Assembly: GCA_002708845.1 (NCBI GenBank)
Contig: PAPI01000028.1
Location: 1 to 33,557 of the forward strand
Direction of reading: 5' to 3'
Length of the DNA: 33,557 bases
Origin: Leeuwenhoekiella sp.
GTDB taxonomy: Bacteria; Bacteroidota; Bacteroidia; Flavobacteriales; Flavobacteriaceae
A program made the position numbers and the translations under genes. Numbering within the stretch: the stretch's first letter is position 1; every line of letters starts with the position of its first letter. Below are positions 22,524 through 29,625 of the stretch, piece by piece. The notes below the pieces were generated by a model that worked only from the letters and a program-made list of their open reading frames with translations, made no database searches and was not told the origin of the DNA.

Positions 22524-23000
22524 ATGAGTAAAGTATCATACTATACTGCGGAAGGATTAAAAAAATTGAAGGATGAGCTTAATCAGTTAAAAGATGTAGA
22601 GCGTCCTAAAGCATCTCAGGCAATAGCCGATGCTCGTGATAAAGGAGATTTGAGTGAAAATGCCGAATATGATGCGGCTAAGGAAGCACAGGGAATGCTG
22701 GAGATGCGTATTTCTAAAATGGAAGAGATTGTAGCCAATGCGCGTATAATCGATGAATCTCAATTAGATACCTCAAAGGTCTTAGTGCATTCTACAGTAA
22801 AAATCAAGAATCAGACTAATGGAGCTGTAATGACTTATAAGTTGGTTGCACAAAGTGAAGCCGACCTTAAAAGCGGAAAAATTTCAGTTGATTCTCCTAT
22901 AGGTAAAGGCCTGTTGGGCAAAAGAGAAGGCGAGGTAGCCGAAGTAAGTGTACCTAACGGTACCATGAAGTTCGATATTCTTGAAATTAGTAGAGACTAG
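22524..23000 (+). CDS. greA: Transcription elongation factor GreA
   Basis: GreA rescues backtracked RNA polymerase by stimulating cleavage of the transcript. The 158-residue protein has the N-terminal coiled coil (about residues 1-75), with the acidic tip in GDLSENAEYDAAKEAQG (residues 40-56). The C-terminal FKBP-like domain includes SPIGKGLLGKREGEVAEVSVPNG. Length and sequence are standard. A terminator-like hairpin in its leader suggests control by attenuation. The HIT gene follows after 56 bases. Confidence 0.96.
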   Translation: MSKVSYYTAEGLKKLKDELNQLKDVERPKASQAIADARDKGDLSENAEYDAAKEAQGMLEMRISKMEEIVANARIIDESQLDTSKVLVHSTVKIKNQTNGAVMTYKLVAQSEADLKSGKISVDSPIGKGLLGKREGEVAEVSVPNGTMKFDILEISRD

Positions 23001-23056
23001 CTGAAAATTAGGAAGTAGAAATTCAAAATACTTTTAACCGTTAAAATCCACCCACA

Positions 23057-23446
23057 ATGGATTCAATTTTTACCAAAATAATCAATCGGGAAATCCCGGG
23101 TCACATTGTAGCAGAAGACGATAAACATATCGCCATTCTAGATATTAATCCCAATGCTAAAGGACACACGCTGTGCATTCCTAAAAAGGAAGTGAATAAA
23201 ATCTTTGACCTGCCTGAAGAAGATTATATGGCACTTATGGCATTTAGCCGAAAAGTAGCTTTGGGATTAGAAAAAGTGGTTGATTGTCAACGCATTGGTG
23301 TTTCAGTCATTGGTCTTGAAGTGCCACACGTACACGTGCATTTGATTCCGCTCACAACTATGGAAGATGCGCGTTTTCTCAATAAAACGGCAATGTCTTC
23401 TGAAGAACTAGCGGCTTTGGCCCATGAGATTAATGAGGCTATCTAG
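23057..23446 (+). CDS. HIT family (histidine triad) hydrolase
   Basis: This 129-residue protein is of the HINT/HIT family, which hydrolyses nucleoside phosphoramidates and related nucleotides. It starts with the typical SIFTKIINREIPGHIVAEDD and carries the active-site triad as VPHVHVHLIPL. LDINPNAKGHTLCIPKKEV is the nucleotide-binding strand region. Its 3' end overlaps the convergent gene by 8 bases. Confidence 0.94.
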   Translation: MDSIFTKIINREIPGHIVAEDDKHIAILDINPNAKGHTLCIPKKEVNKIFDLPEEDYMALMAFSRKVALGLEKVVDCQRIGVSVIGLEVPHVHVHLIPLTTMEDARFLNKTAMSSEELAALAHEINEAI

Positions 23447-23792
23447 TCTTTAAGTAATAAATTCCGAAAGCTGCCGCAGCGCCGGCAAGTACAATACCAA
23501 CCAGAATAAAAATAGCAAGAGGCTTAAAGCGTTGATAGGTTTGCGGGTTACCGATGCGCTTCAGATTATAGAGGTAGATTCGGTCTATTTCATCCGTCCA
23601 TAAAGCGGGATAAATCTGTGAGTCACAATGACTGCAGTTGAGCTCTGCTTTAACCTCTTTAGTAGCACGAGTATAGAGTTTAGTGTTTTCAATTTTATTG
23701 TAAAAACTAAACTTCAATCCGTCTTGAGCATAGCATTTAGGACAGTTATTGCGTAGTTTTGATTCCCCAAATTTCACGTAGTTTTCGGCCAT
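23439..23792 (-). CDS. Small zinc-ribbon protein with C-terminal membrane helix
   Basis: I do not recognise a named family. The 117-residue product has two CxxC pairs, NNCPKCYA (residues 16-19 region) and LNCSHCDS (about 53-56), that could hold one zinc ion. A soluble segment with IYPALWTDEIDRIYLYNLKRIG follows. One membrane helix (about 91-112, LAIFILVGIVLAGAAAAFGIYY) ends in a short basic tail, so the zinc ribbon should face the cytoplasm. It converges with the HIT gene and is 33 bases upstream-facing from the nudK stop, but on the same strand. Confidence 0.78.
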   Translation of the reverse strand: MAENYVKFGESKLRNNCPKCYAQDGLKFSFYNKIENTKLYTRATKEVKAELNCSHCDSQIYPALWTDEIDRIYLYNLKRIGNPQTYQRFKPLAIFILVGIVLAGAAAAFGIYYLKTR

Positions 23793-23825
23793 AAATCAAG
23801 CTTAGGTTGGTACTGCGAAAATAAA

Positions 23826-24413
23826 TTATTTGAGCAGATCTTCCAGATTTATTTGGGCATATTGTAAAAGCATTATCGTTTTTGCATCTTTAATTTTGCC
23901 GGTTTTAACCAGCCTGAGCGCTTCTTGAAAATCGTACTCGAGCACTTCAATATTTTCGGTTTCGTCTTCAGAACCACCGCCTTCAGATACCTTTTGATCA
24001 TCGGTATAAGAAGCGATAAAAAAGTAGAGAATTTCGGTAACCGAACCGGGAGACATATATGACTCAAAAATCTTTTCGACGTTTTTTATTCGGTAACCAG
24101 TTTCTTCTTCAATCTCTTTGATAATTGCTGTCTTGGGGTCATTCTCATCGAGCAGACCGGCGCAGGCTTCTATCATCATCCCATCTGGATTTTTATTGAG
24201 ATAGGTAGGCATTCTAAATTGCCGGGTAAGAATCACGCTTTTTTTGTGAGTATTGTAAAGCAGCACCACCGCACCGTTACCGCGGTCATAGGCTTCCCGG
24301 GATTGGTGCTCCCAAACCTCGTTTCGGTTTAAATATTCAAAATCTACTTTTTTTAGGGTATACCAGTTATCTGAAAGTATACTTACGTTCATGTTTCGCA
24401 GTCGGTCATTCAT
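23826..24413 (-). CDS. nudK: NudK-type Nudix hydrolase (GDP-mannose/ADP-ribose class)
   Basis: The 195-residue protein closely follows E. coli NudK, which hydrolyses GDP-mannose. Shared stretches include ILSDNWYTL near the start, REAYDRGNGAVVLLYNT, LTRQFRMPTYL and YMSPGSVTEILYFFIA. The Nudix box is GLLDENDPKTAIIKEIEEET-GY, in the 22-residue form used by NudK. Its ATG overlaps the stop codon of the histidine kinase gene (TAATG), so the two are co-transcribed and translationally coupled. Confidence 0.9.
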   Translation of the reverse strand: MNDRLRNMNVSILSDNWYTLKKVDFEYLNRNEVWEHQSREAYDRGNGAVVLLYNTHKKSVILTRQFRMPTYLNKNPDGMMIEACAGLLDENDPKTAIIKEIEEETGYRIKNVEKIFESYMSPGSVTEILYFFIASYTDDQKVSEGGGSEDETENIEVLEYDFQEALRLVKTGKIKDAKTIMLLQYAQINLEDLLK

Positions 24414-25564
24414 TAATTTATCAATTTAAGGGCGATTTGAAAGGTGGTACCTTTGTTGATTTCACTGTGTAAAACCCGTACTTGGCCATCGTGGTATTCT
24501 TCAATGATGCGCTTGGTGAGCGACAGTCCCAATCCCCAACCTCGTGTTTTTGTCGTATAGCCCGGTTCAAAAATGGTTGAAAAGTTCATTTTTGGAATGC
24601 CCTTACCGGTGTCTTTGATGAGAATTTTGGCGTAGCGGGTGTCCCGTTTAATCATCAAAGTGAGCGTTCCTTTACCCTTCATCGCGTCGATGGCATTTTT
24701 TACCAAGTTTTCAATACTCCAGGCAAAAAGCTCTTCGTTAAGCATCACAAAAAGCTGACCTTGAGGAACATCAATCTGAAAATCGATGAGTTTTGAGCTT
24801 CTTTTAGAGAGGTATTCAAAAGCCTCTTCGGTTACGGTGATGATGTTTTTGGCTTCCAGCTTCGGAATACTGCCTATCTTTGAAAACCTTCCGGTTATAG
24901 TTTCGAGCCGGGCAATGTCTTTGTTGATTTCTTCAATATATTCCGGGTTTACATTTTCGGTCTTTAAAATTTCGGTCCATCCTACAAGCGAAGACAGGGG
25001 TGTCCCGATTTGATGCGCGGTTTCTTTAGCCATACCGGCCCAGAGCAGGTTTTGTTCAGAAGCTTTGGAGGTCGCATAAAAAAAGTAAATCACGGCGATA
25101 AACAGGATTATAATGATAACCAGCACTACCGGGAAATACTTAAGCTGGTTGATTACCGGCGAATGACTGTAATAGGCATACCACAACTCGCCACCTAGAA
25201 TGTCTATGCGTATAGGTTCATTTTCGGCGGCCATCTCCCGAAGCATTTCCTGAGAGCGCTGCTTATTGTCTAAAACACCTTCAGGAATATTTATGCTGTT
25301 TACAATACTGTCCTTGTAATCGGTGATGATGATTGGGATGTACTGGTTACGGCTGTTTATTTTTTGGCTTAAGGCATAATACTGGTTGATGTCTTCAGTA
25401 TTAAAAGCTTCCATAGACGAAGCCCATATTTCCATACGATCCCGTTCGGCCTGTTTCAGCTGATCAAAAAACAGCGAAACATTCCATAAAATAAGCGCTG
25501 TGATAACAAACGCGGCAAAAATGATAAACCAGCGGACAAAGCGCTGATCTGTGTTAAACTTCAT
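24413..25564 (-). CDS. Membrane-bound sensor histidine kinase
   Basis: This 383-residue kinase has one membrane helix near residues 13-33, an extracytoplasmic sensor of about 105 residues, and a second helix near 143-163. The phosphoacceptor is His184 in AKETAHQIGTPLSSLVGW, the H-box variant common in Bacteroidetes. The ATPase domain has ENLVKNAIDAM (N box, 285-295), DTGKGIP (318-324) and RGWGLGLSL (341-349). There is no HAMP domain between helix two and the H box, and no response regulator nearby, so its partner is encoded elsewhere. The upstream gap contains an imperfect hairpin but no clear promoter. Confidence 0.93.
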   Translation of the reverse strand: MKFNTDQRFVRWFIIFAAFVITALILWNVSLFFDQLKQAERDRMEIWASSMEAFNTEDINQYYALSQKINSRNQYIPIIITDYKDSIVNSINIPEGVLDNKQRSQEMLREMAAENEPIRIDILGGELWYAYYSHSPVINQLKYFPVVLVIIIILFIAVIYFFYATSKASEQNLLWAGMAKETAHQIGTPLSSLVGWTEILKTENVNPEYIEEINKDIARLETITGRFSKIGSIPKLEAKNIITVTEEAFEYLSKRSSKLIDFQIDVPQGQLFVMLNEELFAWSIENLVKNAIDAMKGKGTLTLMIKRDTRYAKILIKDTGKGIPKMNFSTIFEPGYTTKTRGWGLGLSLTKRIIEEYHDGQVRVLHSEINKGTTFQIALKLIN

Positions 25565-25594
25565 AAAGTGAGGTCTTAAAAAGGCGATATAATT

Positions 25595-25625
25595 TTAAGC
25601 GAGGCTAACTTTTAGCAAGGCTTAA
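25595..25625. repeat. Imperfect inverted repeat upstream of the histidine kinase gene
   Basis: TTAAGC and GCTTAA enclose GCTAA and TTAGC, with a symmetric GAG/AAG internal loop and a CTT loop. It lies 31 bases upstream of the kinase start codon and could be an operator or a leader hairpin. Confidence 0.45.
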
Positions 25626-25685
25626 GGATTATAGACATCGATTAAATATAAAGCATTTCATAAAGAATTATTGTCTGCAAAACGG

Positions 25686-25716
25686 TTTTAAGTGTACGGG
25701 TGTATGCCTACCTTTG
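25686..25716 (+). promoter_or_regulatory. Promoter directly ahead of the flavin reductase-like gene
   Basis: TACCTTTG (25709-25716) is an exact TAnnTTTG. TTTT at 25686-25689 stands 19 bases before it, in the -33 place. The ATG is only 5 bases after the -7 element, so the mRNA may start at the start codon. Confidence 0.6.
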
Positions 25717-25720
25717 CACG

Positions 25721-26602
25721 ATGCAATTTAAGACTCAAACACTTGATCCGGCTGCGAGCGATAATGCGACGGTTTATGGTATTCTTGCGGGGGCTGTGAG
25801 TCCGCGGCCTATCGCTTTTGCCAGCACACTTGATGCTCAGGGCAAACCCAATCTCGCACCTTATAGCTTTTTTAATGTGTTTAGCTCCAATCCGCCTATC
25901 GTGGTATTTTCTCCCGTACGCCGGGGTCGTGACAATACTACTAAGCATACCTTAGATAACATTCTGGAGACCAAAGAGGTGGTGATTAACATCGTAAATT
26001 ATGCAATGGTGCAGCAGATGTCGCTGGCCAGTACCGAGTATGATGCCGGGGTAGATGAGTTTATTAAAGCCGGTTTTACCAAGGTAGAATCTGAAGCGGT
26101 AAAACCTTTTCGGGTAAAAGAATCACCGGTTCAACTGGAGTGCAAAGTGAAAGAAGTAGTAGCTATGGGCGATGATGGTGGCGCCGGCAACCTGGTGATT
26201 TGTGAAGTGCTGCGGATGCATCTGCACGAGGAAATCCTTGACGAAGCAGGACGAATTGACGACCACAAAATCGATCTCGTAGCGCGTATGGGAGGCAACT
26301 GGTACACGCGTGCGATTGACGGGATGTTTGAAGTGCCAAAACCTTTGCGTAACTTAGGGGTAGGTGTAGATCAAATTCCGGAAGCCTTTAGAAACAGCAG
26401 CATTCTTACCGGAAATGATTTGGGACGTTTGGGCAATGTTGATGTATTACCGCAAGCGGAAGAAATACGTGCTTATTTAAGCGAAGACGAGCAATTACAG
26501 CATCTGGCGACTGATAAAGACAACCCGGATTTACATCTTAGAATAAAAGAATTGATCAGCAACAATAAAATACTCGAAGCCTGGAAACTGATTTTGGCTT
26601 AA
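25721..26602 (+). CDS. Flavin reductase-like, FMN-binding protein
   Basis: The 293-residue protein has a flavin reductase-like FMN-binding barrel over about residues 10-200. The typical start segment YGILAGAVSPRPIAFASTLD is followed by PNLAPYSFFNVFSSNPPIVVFSP and DNTTKHTLDNILETKEVVIN. Proteins of this family bind FMN and reduce flavins or related substrates with NAD(P)H. The remaining 90 residues are a helical extension. I chose the ATG at 25721; an in-frame GTG at 25700 lies upstream of the -7 element. The partner enzyme is not visible here. Confidence 0.9.
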   Translation: MQFKTQTLDPAASDNATVYGILAGAVSPRPIAFASTLDAQGKPNLAPYSFFNVFSSNPPIVVFSPVRRGRDNTTKHTLDNILETKEVVINIVNYAMVQQMSLASTEYDAGVDEFIKAGFTKVESEAVKPFRVKESPVQLECKVKEVVAMGDDGGAGNLVICEVLRMHLHEEILDEAGRIDDHKIDLVARMGGNWYTRAIDGMFEVPKPLRNLGVGVDQIPEAFRNSSILTGNDLGRLGNVDVLPQAEEIRAYLSEDEQLQHLATDKDNPDLHLRIKELISNNKILEAWKLILA

Positions 26603-26634
26603 AAATTTGAATATTAAAGAAGAACAGAAGAATA

Positions 26635-27009
26635 ATGGAAGTACAAGGAAAAGTAAAACTTATAGGAGACGTGCAAACCTTTGGTAGCGGCTTCAAAAAG
26701 CGGGAAATAGTTGTAATTACCGAAGAACAATATCCACAAACCATCATGGTAGAGTTTGTTCAGGATAAAACCGATTTGCTCAACAATTTTAAACCCGGGC
26801 AAAACGTAAAAATCAGTATCAATTTGCGCGGTCGCGAATGGGTAAGTCCGCAAGGGGAGACTAAATATTTCAACAGTCTCAATGGCTGGCGTATTGAAAA
26901 CGTAGACCAATCTGCACCATCAGGTAGCGTGCCACCGGTACCACCTGCAGATCAGTTTGAGCCGGCATCAGACTTTGATGATGACGATCACGACGATTTA
27001 CCGTTCTAA
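26635..27009 (+). CDS. DUF3127 OB-fold-like protein with SSB-type acidic tail
   Basis: The 124-residue protein matches the Bacteroidetes family DUF3127: a small beta-rich domain over residues 1-90, starting MEVQGKVKLIGDVQTFGSGF, with REIVVITEEQYPQTIMVEF and FKPGQNVKISINLRGREWV. These strands are compatible with an OB fold. A Pro/Ser linker (about 95-108) follows, and the protein ends DDDDHDDLPF. This is nearly the tail of the SSB encoded at 3504-3968 (DDDEDDLPF), suggesting that it binds nucleic acid and the same partners as SSB; that is inference. It follows the flavin reductase-like gene by 32 bases and is closed by a terminator. Confidence 0.88.
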   Translation: MEVQGKVKLIGDVQTFGSGFKKREIVVITEEQYPQTIMVEFVQDKTDLLNNFKPGQNVKISINLRGREWVSPQGETKYFNSLNGWRIENVDQSAPSGSVPPVPPADQFEPASDFDDDDHDDLPF

Positions 27010-27028
27010 AATCGCGTTAAAACAAACC

Positions 27029-27068
27029 GAAACCCCCGATACTTTTACTAAGTTTCGGGGGTTTCTAG
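27029..27068 (+). terminator. Terminator of the DUF3127 gene
   Basis: GAAACCCCCGA (27029-27039) and TCGGGGGTTTC (27055-27065) form an 11-bp perfect stem with a 15-base loop. The following T-run is weak, but the stem is very stable. Confidence 0.8.
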
Positions 27069-27096
27069 TTTACACCCTTTTAATTCTATCGTTATC

Positions 27097-27732
27097 ATTT
27101 ATATAACCACAGACCAACCCTTCCCCGATTACCATTATGCCGATGAAGATGGCCTGCTCGCGGTTGGCGCAGACTTGTCGTTAGATCGACTGAATGATGC
27201 CTATGCTAAAGGGATTTTTCCCTGGTATAATGACGGGCAACCCGTCTTATGGTGGTCACCAGACCCACGTATGGTACTGTTTCCTGAGGAAGTGCATGTT
27301 TCAAAATCTATGCGTAATGTCTTCAACAAAGGGAATTTTAAAGTCACCTACAACACCTGCTTTACCGATGTCATTTTAAACTGCAAACGCATAAAACGGG
27401 ACGGGCAACACGGCACCTGGATTACAAACCAGATGGTAGAGGCCTATATAGCATTACACGAAGAAGACATAGCAGAATCGGTTGAGGTCTGGGAAGACGG
27501 CACACTTGTGGGTGGGTTGTATGGAATTAACCTGAAAGAAAAGAAGGTGTTTTGTGGTGAGAGCATGTTTAGCTACGTGAGCAACGCCAGTAAAGTTGCT
27601 TTGATTACGCTGGCGCGGAAACTACAAAGACTCGATTACAAATTAATAGATTGCCAGGTGTATAACGAGCATCTGGATCGTATGGGTGCCCGGGAAATTC
27701 CGCGTAAAAAGTTTCTGGAATATCTTAGGTAA
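27097..27732 (+). CDS. aat: Leucyl/phenylalanyl-tRNA-protein transferase, start codon unusual
   Basis: Aat adds Leu or Phe from tRNA to proteins with N-terminal Arg or Lys, marking them for ClpAP (N-degron pathway). Family signatures are YADEDGLLAVGADLS, AYAKGIFPWYNDGQPVLWWSPDPRMVL (in parts), GTWITNQMVEAY, SVEVWEDGTLVGGLYGI and GESMFSYVSNASKVALI. No in-frame ATG, GTG or TTG exists ahead of the conserved N-terminus back to the terminator. The only ordinary start, a TTG at 27175, would remove about 26 conserved residues. I set the start at ATT 27097 (MYITTDQPFP); ATC 27094 is equally possible. It ends 15 bases from a convergent gene. Confidence 0.85.
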   Translation: MYITTDQPFPDYHYADEDGLLAVGADLSLDRLNDAYAKGIFPWYNDGQPVLWWSPDPRMVLFPEEVHVSKSMRNVFNKGNFKVTYNTCFTDVILNCKRIKRDGQHGTWITNQMVEAYIALHEEDIAESVEVWEDGTLVGGLYGINLKEKKVFCGESMFSYVSNASKVALITLARKLQRLDYKLIDCQVYNEHLDRMGAREIPRKKFLEYLR

Positions 27733-27747
27733 TGCGTGTTCTTATAT

Positions 27748-28422
27748 CTAAAGCTTAATCTTTGCCGCGGTATAAAAAAACACCCGGTTTTCCTGATCGA
27801 GCGTCAAATCTTCCTTTCGGTATTCAGCCGCGATCTGAAGCTTAAGCGTACCGCTGATCTGATTTCCTAAAGTTACGGTCAGCCGCTGATTGAGATCGGG
27901 CTTTTCGAGTGCAGAAATGCTGTACAGGGTCTCCAGTCCTACAGCCGTGTAAAATTCACCATCATCCAGTCGTAATCCCTGCAACGGAAAATCCAGATTG
28001 AGGCGATAGCGAGCCCGGTAAACCGTTTCATGATCATAAAAGCGTTGCTCCACCCGCAACCGATGTCCTAAGCGGTATTGATTGTAAGTACGAGCATAGT
28101 TATACTGCTGGGTAAGTCGCACCTCGTTGCTGCGTCCGGGCTCAAACCAGTCCCTGTTGCGATAGCGTAATCCTAAACTGACACTGCCATAAAACCCGCT
28201 CTCATAAGTCGTAAAATGAGAAAACTCCAGATGCTGTACTGAGTAGGGTTTGTCTTCTTCCGGAAAAGTATTGCGGTTGGTAATTTCAAAATTGTAACTC
28301 CAGCGTGAGGGCGGACTGTAATTTAGAGCAATCTCATGCTGACTTAGATAGCGCGTGTCCTGACCAAAAAAGCTGAAAGGAACTAATAAGATTAGAAGAA
28401 ATCTAAAAAAGTAGGAACTCAT
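27748..28422 (-). CDS. DUF2490 family outer-membrane beta-barrel-like protein
   Basis: This 224-residue exported protein has a signal peptide (YFFRFLLILLVPFSFFGQ) and a long series of amphipathic strands with alternating Tyr and Arg, for example YNYARTYNQYRLGHRLRVEQ and YRARYRLNLDFPL. It ends in a strand suited to barrel assembly (VFFYTAAKIKL). This matches DUF2490, a family of probable outer-membrane barrels of unknown function. I prefer the ATG at 28422 over the upstream in-frame TTG. It overlaps the preceding gene by 20 bases and is the last gene of the tag operon. Confidence 0.82.
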   Translation of the reverse strand: MSSYFFRFLLILLVPFSFFGQDTRYLSQHEIALNYSPPSRWSYNFEITNRNTFPEEDKPYSVQHLEFSHFTTYESGFYGSVSLGLRYRNRDWFEPGRSNEVRLTQQYNYARTYNQYRLGHRLRVEQRFYDHETVYRARYRLNLDFPLQGLRLDDGEFYTAVGLETLYSISALEKPDLNQRLTVTLGNQISGTLKLQIAAEYRKEDLTLDQENRVFFYTAAKIKL

Positions 28423-28957
28423 AGGACCGGCGTACAACTTTACGAGAGTTTAGATATTTTCCTGCAGCGTCAAAAGTCATCTCAAACCGCTCCAGCTTGT
28501 TTTCTGTGTTTTTTGTCGCTACAATGAGTTCCCAGGCATCGGGTACTCCTGGCGTGACTGCGTTAAATGTAGGTTTTGGTTCATAATGCGCCTGTATTTT
28601 TTCAATGCGATGACGCTCGAATTGGGTTTCGAGATAGTTTGTAACCCGGGCCAGGGCAGCGCCCATTTCTCTTTCGTCCTGTATAATTTCAATATCTTCT
28701 AGTTTTCCGTTCTGATCAAATTCTACACTGTATTTTGAGCCTCTAAGTTTAAACTTAGCCTCATAACTGCGGCTTTCTCCATCTTGCTCGCGATAGTACT
28801 TTATGCGTTTTTTGTTGCCGGTGAGGGTTTTTAAATAGCGCAAAGCTTCAGATGGCATTTGGTCGACCACTACACGTTGTTCCTGTTCCTGTTTTACTTC
28901 CTGGGCCAGCAAACCGGTGCCAGACAAACAGAGTAATATGCATAGGTATAATTTCAT
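28403..28957 (-). CDS. Secreted PepSY-like protein of unknown function
   Basis: This 184-residue exported protein has a signal peptide (MKLYLCILLCLSGTGLLAQ). The segment IKYYREQDGESRSYEAKFKL then GSKYSVEFDQNGKLEDIEII reads like the PepSY-type repeats of small periplasmic proteins, but I cannot be sure of the family. The C-terminal part has WELIVATKNTENKLERFEMTFDAAGKYLNSRKV, a second similar unit. It starts at an ATGA overlap with the tag stop codon and overlaps the DUF2490 gene by 20 bases, so all three are translationally coupled. Confidence 0.75.
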   Translation of the reverse strand: MKLYLCILLCLSGTGLLAQEVKQEQEQRVVVDQMPSEALRYLKTLTGNKKRIKYYREQDGESRSYEAKFKLRGSKYSVEFDQNGKLEDIEIIQDEREMGAALARVTNYLETQFERHRIEKIQAHYEPKPTFNAVTPGVPDAWELIVATKNTENKLERFEMTFDAAGKYLNSRKVVRRSYEFLLF

Positions 28958-29532
28958 TTGTTACTGTTTTTAATCTCTTTGTATCTAAAACAAGTTACCT
29001 CGTGATCATTTACCATCCCGGTAGCCTGCATATGCGCATACACTACAGTCGAACCTGTAAATTTGAATCCGCGTTTTTTGAGATCTTTTGATAAGGCATC
29101 ACTTATAGCAGTGGTCGCCGGGGCCTGTTTGTAGTTTTGTATACTGTTTTGAATTGGTTTATGATCTACGAATTTCCAGATGTATTTAGAAAAAGTACCA
29201 AACTCTTCCTGAATTTTCATAAAAGCCTGCGCGTTGGTCACCGTCGCGTATACCTTCAGTTTATTGCGAATGATTCCGGGATTGTTGAGGAGCTCTTCGA
29301 GCTTTTCTTCACCATATTTAGCAATCTTCTTATAGTCAAAGTCATCCAGCGCTTCGCGAAAGTTTTCGCGCTTGCGCAAAATGGTAATCCAGCTTAACCC
29401 AGCCTGAAAGGTTTCTAAAATCAAAAATTCAAAAATAGTGGCGTCGTCGTAAACGGGCACGCCCCATTCGGTATCGTGATAGGCCTCGTATAGCGCATCA
29501 CCTGCACACCAGCCACACCTGTGCTTATTCAT
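28954..29532 (-). CDS. tag: DNA-3-methyladenine glycosylase I
   Basis: Tag removes 3-methyladenine from alkylated DNA. The 192-residue protein matches E. coli Tag throughout. The zinc ligands fall at Cys6, His19, His177 and Cys181, each two residues later than in E. coli. The active-site glutamate is Glu40 in FLILETFQAGLSW. It has GIIRNKLKVYATVTNA in the helix-hairpin-helix region and GFKFTGSTVVYAHMQATGMVNDH near the end. It is the first gene of a coupled three-gene unit with two envelope proteins. Confidence 0.96.
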   Translation of the reverse strand: MNKHRCGWCAGDALYEAYHDTEWGVPVYDDATIFEFLILETFQAGLSWITILRKRENFREALDDFDYKKIAKYGEEKLEELLNNPGIIRNKLKVYATVTNAQAFMKIQEEFGTFSKYIWKFVDHKPIQNSIQNYKQAPATTAISDALSKDLKKRGFKFTGSTVVYAHMQATGMVNDHEVTCFRYKEIKNSNK

Positions 29533-29625
29533 AGTTCTGTATTTAGACCTTAAAGATATTCAATCTATTTGCTGAAAGCATGCGTGAGGCTGTAAGTTTG
29601 TTAAAAAATGGCCGACTTCTGATCT

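Noticed and set aside
29351-29376. Partial copy of the mutY palindrome in tag (TTCGCGAAAG)
   Set aside because: It codes for the conserved NFRE residues of Tag, so ordinary codon choice explains it. It is not a full repeat.
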